Made by a program: the position numbers and the translations under genes. Under the pieces are notes generated by a model. That model was not told where the DNA came from. It saw only the letters and a list, made by a program, of their open reading frames with translations, and did not search any database. Source: Parasitella parasitica (Eukaryota; Mucoromycota; Mucoromycetes; Mucorales; Mucoraceae). From it: DNA of 37,750 nucleotides. The stretch covers positions 186,333 through 224,082 of the forward strand of contig MU619271.1 in assembly GCA_025201805.1 (NCBI GenBank), in the 5' to 3' direction. Below, piece by piece: positions 1 to 9,877 of the stretch (positions are counted from its first letter, which is position 1; every line of letters starts with the position of its first letter).

Positions 1-96
1 AAAAAAAAGTGGGTATAATAAAGATGCATCCAATTCCTCCCTCTATGATCCCCTTTCGCGTCAACCGTCACGAGAGACATCAATAGGTAATACCAA

Positions 97-1584
97 ATGT
101 CGCTTCCACATGCTTTTACTCGAATCATGTCTGCATCCTTGAGCAAGCCAAAGCTAATTTACATCGCGGCTGTTGCCATACGACTGGCTGTATTTAGCTT
201 CCCATCAGTGTCGAATACGCTTGTGCAACGAGTCGAATTGTCTACACCAGTAACCAGTTTCAAGCGCTGTATGTATAGGCTCAGAGCCATTATTTCTAGC
301 ACAAAACCTTAACCTCATTGAGCCATAGTAACAGAAGGCGTCTACCTTTACAACAACAACGTCCCCCCCTATGATGGTGGCGCATTTCATCAAGTAGGCA
401 CTCACTCTATATCTCCCATACATTAGTATTAACACTGCTCGCTTAGTCGCCTTTACTGCTCTGCTTGTTCTCCTTCATCATGGCGCTGCCAGCCAACGCA
501 ATCCCAGTACTCTACTGCGCAGTTGATGTTGTGATTGCTTATGCGTTGTCTCGCATCACAGCCATTAAACAACTGGAGGATTCAAATAAGCCAATGCTCA
601 AAGTCGAGCAAGGCCAAGCAAATATTAAGCCTAGTACGGTGGCGGCTCTATACCTATTTAATCCACTCACAATTCTGTCATGTATTTCTAAATCAACGCT
701 CATCTTCACCAACCTCAGCATTGCCATGGCGATACTAAGTGCATTGAAACGTAAACAGAATGGGAGTATGTTGTGGGCGGCGCTGGCATCGTACCTTAGT
801 TTTTATCCGGCCATGCTGGTCCCCGCCTTGCTCCTTTTCTTCAGGTCGCCAAAGCCCATGGCCTCGTTTGCTGGATGGCTGGCAGCCTTGTTTGTATTTT
901 CGAGATTGTTTATTGGGTCTTGGGACTTTATCCCAGCAACTTATGGCACCATGTAAGTTCCGTGGATGAAAAGAACCAATTGCTAAATGACTGAATGCCA
1001 CACCCTGTTGATAGCATCTTTTTAACAGACCTAACGCCTAACGTTGGCATGTTTTGGTATTTCTTTATAGAGATATTTGACCAATTCAGATCGTTTTTTA
1101 TGGTTGTGTTCCAATTCCACACTTTTATTTTTGCTGCACCCATTTGCATCAAGATGAAAGACCAGCCCATATTTGCAATCACTGTGCTTTGTGGCATAAT
1201 GGCCATCTTTAAAAGCTACCCGTCAGCTAGCGATGCATCCTTCTACCTGGGACTGGTGCCTATCCATGATAGATTATTCAAATGTAAAAAGTGAAGCATG
1301 GGATTTCACGTGTACTTGCACCAAATTAACCTTGATTATGTCTAGATTGTCGTTACAGCTTCCTGGTTTCCAACCTGTTCTTGTATGCCTCTGCATTGGC
1401 ACCCATATTCTGGCATTTATGGATCTATGCGGGCAGTGGAAATGCAAACTTTTTTTACGCCATTACGCTTGTATATAACTTGGGACAAGTGCTGTTGTTG
1501 ATTGATTTAGTGTACGCAGCTCTGAGAAGGGACTATGACATTAAGCATCCTGAATCCATAGGCAAAACGGTTGTTCATAAATGA
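97..1584 (+). CDS. PIGU: GPI transamidase subunit PIG-U (Gab1/Cdc91 homologue)
   Basis: Multi-pass ER membrane subunit of the GPI transamidase, which attaches GPI anchors to secretory proteins. The model has five exons: 97-268, 329-393, 447-952, 1015-1283 and 1346-1584, all with GT..AG introns of 52-62 nt, giving 416 residues. Family signatures seen in order: RVELSTPVTSFKR near the N-terminus, an EGVYLY..PYDGGAFHQ block, YLFNPLTILSCISKST, WDFIPATYG, then DLTPNVGMFWYFF, FKSYPS and FWHLWIYAGSGNANFFYAI. All are typical of PIG-U. A second in-frame ATG lies at 127, so the first ten residues are uncertain. The splice choice at 268/329 restores the conserved frame across exon 2, which is too short and too interrupted to appear as a simple ORF. 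The next strong gene to the right (mitofusin) is convergent. Confidence 0.93.
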
Positions 1585-2459
1585 AATCTTTTTTTTTATA
1601 CATATATATATATATATCTTTATTTATTGCCTTTGGGATTGTGTAATTCACGGCTTTGCCCACTTGTATTTGCTAGTTGGAGCAGCTTTTAAGATTCTGC
1701 AAAACAGCTTTACATCTTGATCTACTACGGTATGACTTTCTGCTGAATCCTCATTCAGTAGTAAATATTTGTGAATACACGTAAAAATGTGGATTTTTGC
1801 ATGTATTCACATGCTTATATCTTGCATTGGGCAGATGTATTGTTGTTTTTTGAATACACATTGACATACAAATTGGCGCTTTTGGTAGCACTCAATTTGC
1901 ATTGATAATAAAAGATATGGTACCTTGGGAAGGCTCCATTTATTATATTTAATGGATCCTTCGGCTTGTGTTCGATATCCTCCAGATGAGTCTATCGCCA
2001 GTATAGCCATATCATTATATGACAAGTGTCTGATTCCATCCAGAAGCCAGTATTCCAAGAAATCTGTGTGTCTCAACCCAGAGTAATCAGCATAAAAGCA
2101 GTGAATTTTACTGCGAAATATCACAATACGGGTATCATCCATAACATACCATCAAAAGTGCAAAATAATATTGCTAAATCCATAAAAATCACCATTGTCT
2201 TATCATTTGAAAATCGAAAAGTGTGATGTTTTCAGCAGCAAGAAGAGAGATAAATGAGATTCGACTCATTTGTCTTTTAGAGAGCATCAAGGCATAAATG
2301 CACTACGATAAATCATAAAAAAAAAATAGCTCCCGCAATTTTATTCTGGTGTGTATAAAAAATAGTGATAAATGATAGTAGAGGAGTGGGGATAATCATA
2401 TAATTGTAAATAAAATAAAATAAAAGCGTTAGGAGGAGGAGGAAGAGGAGGGGGTAAAC
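1585..2459. other. Intergenic stretch between two convergent genes
   Basis: An 875-base gap between the 3' ends of the PIG-U gene and the mitofusin gene. It starts with a T-run and a (TA)n tract at about 1588-1617 and ends with a purine-rich GGA repeat near 2431-2455. It is long compared with other convergent gaps here (44 bases between IK/RED and the kinase, and a 4-base overlap at 15478). The only coding candidate is the small minus-strand ORF listed separately. Confidence 0.6.
1807..2226 (-). CDS. Candidate small hypothetical protein (weak)
   Basis: A minus-strand open frame of about 111 codons ends at 1807 and begins near 2142; an upstream exon towards 2226 is possible. The product would be rich in Tyr, Cys, Ile and aromatic residues, with a stretch around DYSGLRHTDFLEYWLLDG that reads like a folded protein. 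A possible donor (AAGGTACC) sits inside it, so the true 3' exon may differ. I do not recognise a family. It could be a small lineage-specific gene, a decayed gene fragment or a chance ORF; the length of the gap it occupies is the main reason to list it. Confidence 0.25.
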
Positions 2460-4824
2460 TTAGGCATTTTCTTTAGCGATCGAGTGAGTGTCAGTTTGGA
2501 TCATTTCTACTTTCTCTAATAACAAGCCAGATTTTGACAAGATGGAAGCAAAATAATCAGCTGTTTCTTTGGAAACAAAGGCAACTTGTTCGGTTTCGTG
2601 GCGCTTTTGCTCCTTGTTTTCAATAGCCTTTTGGATTCTATTTTGGATTTCCCAGCCCTCAACTCGCAACACCTTGCGGCTTTCACGAGCAATGCGATGG
2701 CTCTGTCCTTCAATGTAGCCGGTGTCACGAACGGCTTGCTTGAATTTCTTGACAAGTTTGCGCTCAACAGCACTGCGCATATCACTGACAACGTAAACCA
2801 AAAAGCCAGCACTAGCAACGCCTACAATAGGAACAACCCAACGACGCAAGTTGCTGTTGTTGCTCATCATGTTGGAAACACTCCAAATACTAGAGACAGC
2901 ATCTTTGAATCCCAACATGCGGCCGCCTACCATGGCAGCTGCACCAAAGGACAAGGCAGCTCCTGACAGCTTGTCGTCCAGTACCAAGTCAAAGAAATCT
3001 GTGGTTTCAACAGTGATTGTGACACGACGCTCTCTGTTCTTGACGCACATTTTATTTACGTCCGCAGCCATATCATAGGTACCCATGTGTTCGGTGCCCA
3101 TGCTGTGCAAGCGCTCAAGACAAACAGCAGTTTCTTGACGAGCATGTTGTTCCTCTTGGCGCACTTCATGGAGCAGCTTCTGGACCATGGAATCTGCGAT
3201 ATCCTGCGCATATTGCCAAATCAACAAGATACCAGGATACTCGATGGTGCCAATAGCATTGCCAACATGCTCGACTGCTTGGTTCAGCTTGTTTTGAGCA
3301 TGCATTTGGACCGAAGAGACGGCTTGCTCAGCGACCTTCTCGACTTGCTCCAACAAGCGATCACGGACACGCAATAAATGCTGATACGCAGGAAGATCTT
3401 GCTCCAGTTCTACGGTCGCCTTTGCATAAGCATCCGAGGACTTCTTTGCGTTATTTTCTGACAAGACGTTGATGTCCATCAGCAAGTTGACCAGGTAGTT
3501 CTTTGCAGGCATCAACTTTGATTTGGTGCGATTTTCAAGGACAAACGCACGCAGACGTTGCTCTAGGCGGGCGAAATCAGGAGCATCCAATTTGCGGGAT
3601 CCAGGCTCCAAGTCGACGCTACCCGCACTGACAAAGTGGACCAAATCGTCTGCGTCTGCGTATGTGGCGGGTGAAAGTTGGCGAATTTGCTCCAAAATCA
3701 AGCGCTTGCAACGGTCTTTATCTCTGATCGAGTCGAAACGGTTGACTACGATGAAAATATGGGTTTTTTCATTGGCTGCATTCCACAAAAATTCTTTTCC
3801 CTGCACAAAAAAAAAAAAAAAAAATAGCAATGGTCAGCACCTACATTGGCTCGGGTTTGATCGAGCGAAACTTACAGAGAGTGTAAAGTGGTTTTCAGCA
3901 CTGACTACAAAGACGACGACGTCAATCTCCTCTTGACGGGCGAAAACGGCGGTAGTCTTGACTGAATCTGTATTCAAACCAGGAGAGTCGATAAGTGCAA
4001 TATCAACAACGCCGTTGTGAAGCAAGGATTCTTGAGTGGTTCTAGCGTCGTTGGCATAGATCTTGAGCATCTTGTAATGCTCATAATCCTCCGTGATAGC
4101 TTTGTAGAGATGACGCATTTCAATGACATGGTAAGTGTTGGGATCGAGGCGATTGTAAGTCTCGGCAACTGGAATCGCATGCACCTGCTCGAGTCCATCG
4201 TTCAGCATTGCATCCAGCACTTCGCAAAAGACGCTTGTGCAAGGCTGTTGGTCCGCAGGTAAAATTTCTCTCTTCAGTAATGCGTTGACAAATGTAGATT
4301 TACCAGAGTTCAAATCGCCAGTGACCAACACTTTGGACGAAGTGTCAGCAATACGTGCTTGCAATTTGCTGAGATGGCTCAAGCTTTGGTCGAACCGATC
4401 GTTGAGCAGATTAGCAATTGATTTGGACTCCAGGGTGCTGAGGTCTGCTGAGGAATGACCCATCTTCAAGTCTAGAGAGAGAATATTGAGTTCGTGAGGT
4501 AACAGTCTATGCTGTTCGAGCTGTTGAGCTAATGAGTCTGTTTGTGTTACAGAGGAGCGGCGAACAGCATCCAGAATTTGAGACGAGCCCGTGTCCAGTG
4601 TTTGAGAACGAGCAATGGTGGGCTTTTGCTGCATTGGATAGAAAATAGGAAATTTGTCCTTGTTGGCAGCTTTCAGGTCCTCGCAAATACCAACAACGGA
4701 ATGAATATGGCTAATCAAACGTTGGCAGCTATCACGATAGGTTCTTTGCTCCTGAGCAGCGTTAAGACGATGCTGATGGGTTCGAGCAGCACTGTTTGAG
4801 GTTGACGGTGATGGGATGGGGCTT

Positions 4825-4859
<35 letters not shown>

Positions 4860-5021
4860 AAAAGAGGTTTCCATGGATGAAAACAGGTTGCTGCTGCTGC
4901 TGCTGCTGCTCAGGCTAGGGCTGAAATAAGAATCGTCCATACTGGGTGCTGAGTTGCGCCTTAACGATCGTTTGGAGGACATCATGGAAGATGGCACTCC
5001 GAATATTTGTGATTGTGACAT
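2460..5021 (-). CDS. FZO1: Mitofusin / Fzo1-type dynamin-like GTPase
   Basis: Outer-mitochondrial-membrane GTPase that drives mitochondrial fusion. Two exons on the minus strand: 5021-3876 and 3800-2460. The intron has GTAAGT, a long T-tract and GTGCAG. Product 828 residues, close to yeast Fzo1. Visible parts: a low-complexity N-terminus with 7 Ser (about 38-44) and 11 Gln (about 54-64) encoded by CAG repeats; G1 loop GDLNSGKST at about 235-243; G2-like Thr in QPCTSVFCEV; G3 DSPGLN at about 345; G4 NRFD at about 402-405; two hydrophobic spans at about 660-678 and 703-721 (the second is WVVPIVGVASAGFLVYVV); and a charged C-terminal coiled-coil tail (HR2 type). The paired membrane spans separate it from bacterial dynamin-like proteins. 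Its sense-strand leader is strongly pyrimidine-rich. Confidence 0.95.
4827..4911 (-). repeat. CAG trinucleotide tracts coding Gln and Ser runs in mitofusin
   Basis: On the minus strand, ten CAG plus one CAA codons (about 4827-4859) give an 11-Gln run, and a second AGC tract (about 4888-4910) gives a Ser run in a shifted register. Both lie in the disordered N-terminus ahead of the GTPase domain, so length changes are likely tolerated. Confidence 0.9.
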
Positions 5022-7083
5022 TACTCAAATGCTCTGTATTATTATTACTTTACTGTTTAGAAGGAAAATCAAGAAGAAGAAAAAAAGAAAAGAAAAAAAA
5101 ACCAAAGCCAAGTAAAGTGAATAAAAGGGAAACAGGGAAAAGGAAGAAGAAGGGTAAACAAAAAAATCTTTCCATTTTGTTTTAGGTTACTTTTAGATAC
5201 CATGAATCAAAAACACACATACCCGATTGGCTTACCTGCAGAGTCACCCCACAAGGATCTTGGTAATTTGAAAGGGGTGTATGTGTGTGTGTGGGGGGGG
5301 GGGTGAACATCATTCATGTTGCAATAAAGAAGTCATTGCCAAAAAAAGACAAGCTGCAACAGATAGTTTATTATACAAAAGTCAGTAATAACAGAGGGGA
5401 GGAGATCCTGCAAGGATAGCAAAGATACAACATCCCTCCAGTCATTGTAACACACAACGAAATGACATGAATACTTGGTAATAAAACCACAGAGAGCACA
5501 AAAAAGGAACTTTGACTGGAACAATGCGCTTACATCAAGAGCGATGACTACTGTATATGTGTAAAAGCCTTGACGCAAATCAAGAGGCCAAAAAAGACGC
5601 CACGAAACGGGAGGAAGTAACAAATGAGCAATTTTTTAATAGAGGGCGCATACGAAAAGTAAGTTCAAGTTGCTGATTGCAAGAAATATAGTAAATCTCC
5701 ACAATATCATCGGTTTTGGGAATTAGAAAATCGAAATTTATAGCAATAGCAAGACGGATGTATCAAACTGATTGTCCACATAGAAATACACTTGAGCCAC
5801 TGTCTTCTGAATAGTATAACGTGAGTACTTCATGTGAAAGTAATGCCATGAAAAAGGACGAACAAAAATACATTACTTGCCGTTGTGAAGGGATGTTAAT
5901 TACCTGTAGATCTACGCTTATTCAACTATGATCGATTCCATTACTTTAAGTAGTTATTACCAAGATGCTACTTGAAAAATGTATAGAAAAAGGGACATCT
6001 TGCAATAAATTCCTCAGAAGTCAGTACTTATCAGCAGCGCCTTTGAACAGCACTAAATCTCCAGAAGATTCCTTGTAAATTTTAGATATTTACTTATAAC
6101 TTCTGCTAGAAGAACAGTAGATCCGCGATATAACTTGGGAAGCTTAGCGTTGACTTGGTACTATCTGTCAAACATATTTGTATCCATGTTCTTTCTGATA
6201 TCTATAAAGTTATCAGCTGACAACACAAATTTACATAGCAAAATAATCGCTGACAGGCTCTAACTGGTAATAGATTATCAGCGAGCTCTAATAGTACTAC
6301 TGCATCATCTTCATGTGATACTGAATGATCTGTAATCTCGCACATATTTTTAATATAAAATGGCGAATAAATATTTTTTATGATATTATCCCATACTTTA
6401 AATATAATGCGTTGTAGATAGGATTGAGGTCAGCAATGATTTTACCGAGCCAACCAAATAGATGGATTAGGCATCTTAAAAAGGTTCAACAGTTATTGTT
6501 AATCATCGAGTTTGTGGGAAAAAATGTCTCTTCATCAATTGCGACATTACAAAAATACATGAAAATACTTTAAAGTGAAAGAAATCTTTACCTTATTTTA
6601 CTATGAAGTCTTGCTCGAACTTATAAAAAAAACAATGTTTAACACAACTATATTATTTCAAGATGCTCAGTAAACCCTCCAGAGCTACAAAAACATATCA
6701 AAAGATACGAAAATCAAGTTTGCTTGGGTCCGAGATCTTGTCATATTTGCTAAGATTATCGCTTAAAACCTGTCTATAGTATTATCATTATTAATTTATA
6801 TATGCTTTGATGCTACTCAAGTTATTTCAGTTCCTCGAGTACTTTTTATTTACTCAAAAGAAAGGTGACGAGTATGCGACTTTGATATAGTAAAAGCCTT
6901 CGAATCGCTCGATGTGAAGCTGTTTTATTAATTCTAAATTCCATAGGTTTGACTGTATCCTTCGGTAAAAATTTCCCATGCATTGCTCAATGTTCATACA
7001 CACAGTGCAGTGATTCAAATGACATCATAAACATTACTCTTTTGGTTTGGAAAAAACCCAAAGGATTGTTGATGGAAACAAAG
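5022..7083. other. Gene-free AT-rich stretch upstream of mitofusin
   Basis: About 2 kb without a supportable gene. The left 150 bases hold the mitofusin leader and promoter, with a long A/G-rich tract on + (T/C-rich on the gene strand) at about 5065-5170. A TG repeat running into an 11-G run lies at about 5279-5303. A 96-codon hydrophobic minus-strand frame at 5333-5623 lacks an ATG start and any motif. From 5700 to 7080 I see only AT-rich sequence with frequent stops in all frames. The transposon is inserted at its right edge. Confidence 0.6.
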
Positions 7084-7085
7084 TA

Positions 7086-7262
7086 CAGTGCGGCCGGGAA
7101 ATATTGTCCGTTTTACAAAAATAAATGGCGATTACAAAAAAATATTTGTCGTTTACCAGAAAATAAATGGCGCTAACTAGAAAATGATCGGCCGTTTCTC
7201 AATTTTTATTGGCCATTTCTCAGATTTACTATGGCCGTTTTACGAATTCACTTTGTCGGTTT
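7086..7262 (+). repeat. Left terminal inverted repeat with 21-22 bp subterminal units
   Basis: 177-bp left arm. After the CAGTGCGGCCGGGAAATATT tip, a degenerate unit recurs about every 21-22 bp, with starts near 7106, 7127, 7148, 7169, 7189, 7211, 7233 and 7255. Each unit opens GGC or GTC, followed by a (C/G)NTTTNC-like core and an A/T-rich second half. Positions 7130-7192 (63 bp) are absent from the right arm and are bounded by GGC on both sides. Confidence 0.9.
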
Positions 7263-7317
7263 ACTAGACTGTTCTGTTCGCTATGTTGTAGAAGCATGGA
7301 CGTAAGCCAACTAACTC

Positions 7318-8739
7318 TTAGAATTCTGTTTTATTCAGGCAATTGATGATTTGGCGCTTCGAGTGTCTACAAAATCCACGGAGATCACTTACGCGTACAT
7401 CGTTGCATGCATCAGCAATTCTTTGTGATAAGTTCTCTTCGCTTAGCAGCCTATGGCGCTTCATCTTTCCTTTTACAATGGCCCAAAACTGCTCAATTGG
7501 GTTCAGTTCTGGAGAATAAGGAGGTAGATACATCACTCGATATCCTCTGCTCTCAATCTTTCTCATCATTGGATGCGACTTATGAATAGTACAATTATCC
7601 ATAACAAGGTAACTGCCCTTCAGATTTGCATCCATGTCCATAATATCGAGAAGCTCATTCATGAATTTCACAAAGTGAGCTGTGGTTGTACCTTTGGAAG
7701 GCGGCTTGGTTTCTTCTTTCTCAACTTCCACATACTCTATGGTGGGCTCCTCAATGACAATCCCTCCTGTCTGCTCTTTGCCCCTCGCAAGCTTTCTTTT
7801 CTTTGACTTCTCTGCTTGAATTGTTTGAGGCTTCTGTCCTCTTGGCTTTCTTGGTGGAGGCTTTTTCATGACAACGTGAAGAACACTAGAAGAATGAATG
7901 GCGCCAATGATAGTATGTGAGGGGGAGCGAGTCTTTGCAATATCAACAATGGCAGGTGTTCCTACTGCTGATCTAGCCCAATTGTTCCTCATGTTGATAT
8001 TGAATCCAGCCTCATCAATGAAGACGCAGTTTGTGCCGTAATCAAGATCAGAATCCTTCCAATTCATGAACCATTCATATCGTTTTTGCAAGTTTTCGGG
8101 AGAGTTTCTCGCCTTGGGGTCGAAGGTTGGCTTCTTGATGGATATGAGCATATTGTTCCTCAGATGATCATTCATTTGAGACTTCGAGATTTTGAAGTCT
8201 TCAAACTTGGATGTCAACATATCAATGATATCGTCAGCACAAAGCTGCGAGTCTTTTTCAATAACATCCTGGATATACTTCTCATGTTCTCCAGTAAAGG
8301 AACTGGGTCTGCCTGCGTTTTTTTCAGATTTCTTGTAGGCTACCTCACCCGTCTCGTTATAGTGCTTCCACCAACGCATAGCGGTACGAGGGTTTATACC
8401 CAGCTCTTTCGCTGTTGCTGTTACCCTTCCTCTTTCCACAGGGCCTTCAAGCATTCTTTCAATAAATGTTTCTCTTGTGAGATCATTGTGCTGCTTGTAA
8501 GCGCGGTCCGAGACATATTTAGCAACTTTGAAAGGCTTTACAGAAACATCTTTCATAATGACTTCTTTGTCTTGTGGTTTAAGGGCCAAATATGCTTTCT
8601 GGCTGGTAATCGTTTCAAGCACTATGTTGGGATCATTTATATTCGTCAATACATCTTCCATTGGATCAATAACCCGCTCTCCACGCTCATCATAGATGTT
8701 TTCTTGACCGTCTTCATAATAAAATGTATTTCTACTCAT
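7318..8739 (-). CDS. Tc1/mariner-family DDE transposase, intact
   Basis: 473-residue cut-and-paste transposase, no intron. N-terminal helix-turn-helix region at about 100-200, including TAKELGINPRTAMRWW and a GRPSSFT hinge, for binding the element ends. Catalytic triad visible as D242 (FIDEAGFN), D381 (LVMDNCTIHKS) and E416 (YSPELNPIEQFW). D381 and E416 are separated by 34 residues, so this is DD34E like Tc1. The D242-D381 gap of 138 residues is long because of a Lys/Pro/Glu-rich insert at about 292-350 that starts KKPPPRKPRG. The ORF is the only gene of the element and sits between the two arms. No frameshift or missing catalytic residue is seen. An acidic N-terminal extension of about 65 residues precedes the DNA-binding part. 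Confidence 0.95.
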   Translation of the reverse strand: MSRNTFYYEDGQENIYDERGERVIDPMEDVLTNINDPNIVLETITSQKAYLALKPQDKEVIMKDVSVKPFKVAKYVSDRAYKQHNDLTRETFIERMLEGPVERGRVTATAKELGINPRTAMRWWKHYNETGEVAYKKSEKNAGRPSSFTGEHEKYIQDVIEKDSQLCADDIIDMLTSKFEDFKISKSQMNDHLRNNMLISIKKPTFDPKARNSPENLQKRYEWFMNWKDSDLDYGTNCVFIDEAGFNINMRNNWARSAVGTPAIVDIAKTRSPSHTIIGAIHSSSVLHVVMKKPPPRKPRGQKPQTIQAEKSKKRKLARGKEQTGGIVIEEPTIEYVEVEKEETKPPSKGTTTAHFVKFMNELLDIMDMDANLKGSYLVMDNCTIHKSHPMMRKIESRGYRVMYLPPYSPELNPIEQFWAIVKGKMKRHRLLSEENLSQRIADACNDVRVSDLRGFCRHSKRQIINCLNKTEF

Positions 8740-8783
8740 ATTGTTTAGTTACAAAAGTGAAGAAAAGACAGTTACATCATGGC

Positions 8784-8897
8784 AAACCGACAAAGTGAAT
8801 TCGTAAAACGGCCATAGTAAATCTGAGAAATGGCCAATAAAAATTGAGAAACGGCCATTTATTTTTGTAAAACGGACAATATTTCCCGGCCGCACTG
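8784..8897 (-). repeat. Right terminal inverted repeat (shorter arm)
   Basis: 114-bp right arm. Read on the minus strand from 8897 it is identical to left-arm bases 7086-7129 and then continues directly with the equivalent of 7193-7262. It therefore lacks three 21-bp units. The arm is the leader of the transposase gene, whose ATG lies 45 bp inside it. Confidence 0.92.
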
Positions 8898-8899
8898 TA

Positions 8900-9229
8900 C
8901 ATTGCAATGAAACACGACCAATTTCAGAAATATGCCTAATCAAGCGTCCGAAGGAGCAAGAGGTTTCATGTGTCAAAAACTTCTTGAACACTCTTCTTGG
9001 GCGCTCTCTAGGCATTATTGCTACTAATTCAGAAGTATTTGCTCATTTTTGAATGTCTATTGATTGAGCACTCGATTAAAGTATGGTCTTTGCTGCTCCA
9101 CGGAAAACAGGCTATGCCCTCTCTTCATCGATCGCTCGGGTGATACAGCTAGCTGAGCCCCAAGTGATTAGTATTCTGTGACGTATTTAAGACGTCTATG
9201 TTTGCGAAACAAAATCTCTCTTCTTTCTA
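8900..9229. other. Intergenic region: transposon flank and glutaredoxin promoter
   Basis: Holds no supportable gene. A minus-strand frame beginning at 9015 would read across the empty insertion site for about 55 codons once the transposon is removed, but has no recognisable product. The right part is the glutaredoxin promoter with two ACGT-core sites. Confidence 0.6.
9179..9196 (+). promoter_or_regulatory. Two ACGT-core (CRE/ATF-like) sites upstream of glutaredoxin
   Basis: TGACGTA at 9179-9185 and GACGTC at 9191-9196 lie 35-51 bases before the glutaredoxin ATG, with TATTTAA between them. bZIP factors of the Atf1/CREB type bind such cores and control stress genes in other fungi. Binding here is inferred from sequence only. 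Confidence 0.35.
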
Positions 9230-9687
9230 ATGGGATCTTTTTCATCTAAACAATTAACTGAAGAAGAGATGGCTAACGTAAAAGAAGTTGTTGATAAGAT
9301 TATCAAGGATAATAAAGTTGCAGTTTTCTCCAAGTCTTACTGTCGTAAGTGTAGAATGAAAAGAATAACGTGGTGTTTGGGTATCTGACCTGATTTTCTG
9401 TACAGCGTTCTGTAAAAAAGCAAAGGACCTTTTAAAGAAACTTGGTATCGACTTCTATTCCATTGAGCTTGACTTGGAGTGTAAGTAATTTGTAGTCATT
9501 TTATAGATTAGTAAACTGACGGCTTTGATACATAGCTAATGGAGCTGCTATCCAAGACTATTTACTGGAGAAGACTGGACAAAGAACTGTCCCCAACATC
9601 TTTGTCAACGAAGAACACATTGGCGGTTGCGATAAGTTATTCGAAGCTAATGAATCAGGCAAACTTCAACAGATCATTAGGGCTTGA
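9230..9687 (+). CDS. Dithiol glutaredoxin
   Basis: Small thiol-disulfide oxidoreductase that uses glutathione to reduce disulfides or remove glutathione from proteins. Three exons: 9230-9344, 9406-9480 and 9536-9687, giving 113 residues, the usual length. The active site CPFC is assembled across the first intron (codon split between 9344 and 9406). Also seen: FSKSYC ahead of it, the TVPNIFVNEEHIGG loop with the cis-Pro after TV, and a C-terminal GGCDKL helix start. CPFC replaces the more common CPYC. The N-terminus MGSFSSK has Gly2 and Ser6, a possible N-myristoylation signal. It lies 190 bases before the next + gene but has its own promoter region. Confidence 0.95.
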
Positions 9688-9877
9688 AGCAACTGCATAG
9701 TTTACTTGATAATAAACATATATTTCGTGTGCTTTATGCGTAGTAGTCGTGCAGCCTTTTTTTTTTTGCATGTAAATGAAATTAACCGTTTGGTCTGTTT
9801 ATTTGTCTGCATAAACAACCTGGAATTTTTGGTTTTTTTTTTACCCTTTTCTTTTTCTTTGTCTCAGAAAAATTAGC

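Larger units (their letters stand above)
7084..8899 (-). mobile_element. Complete Tc1/mariner-superfamily transposon with TA target duplication
   Basis: The element spans 7086-8897 (1812 bp), starts CAGTGCGGCC and ends with the reverse complement GGCCGCACTG. It is flanked by TA at 7084-7085 and 8898-8899, the duplication expected for IS630-Tc1-mariner elements. The arms match perfectly over 114 bp (44 outer plus 70 inner) but the left arm carries 63 extra bp. One intact transposase ORF runs on the minus strand. Perfect arms plus an uninterrupted ORF suggest a recent insertion that may still be autonomous; activity itself cannot be read from sequence. Confidence 0.95.

Noticed and set aside
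8749-9015. 88-codon ORF running into the transposon right arm
   Set aside because: Half of it is the terminal repeat. The rest has no motif, and the frame exists by chance across the insertion site.
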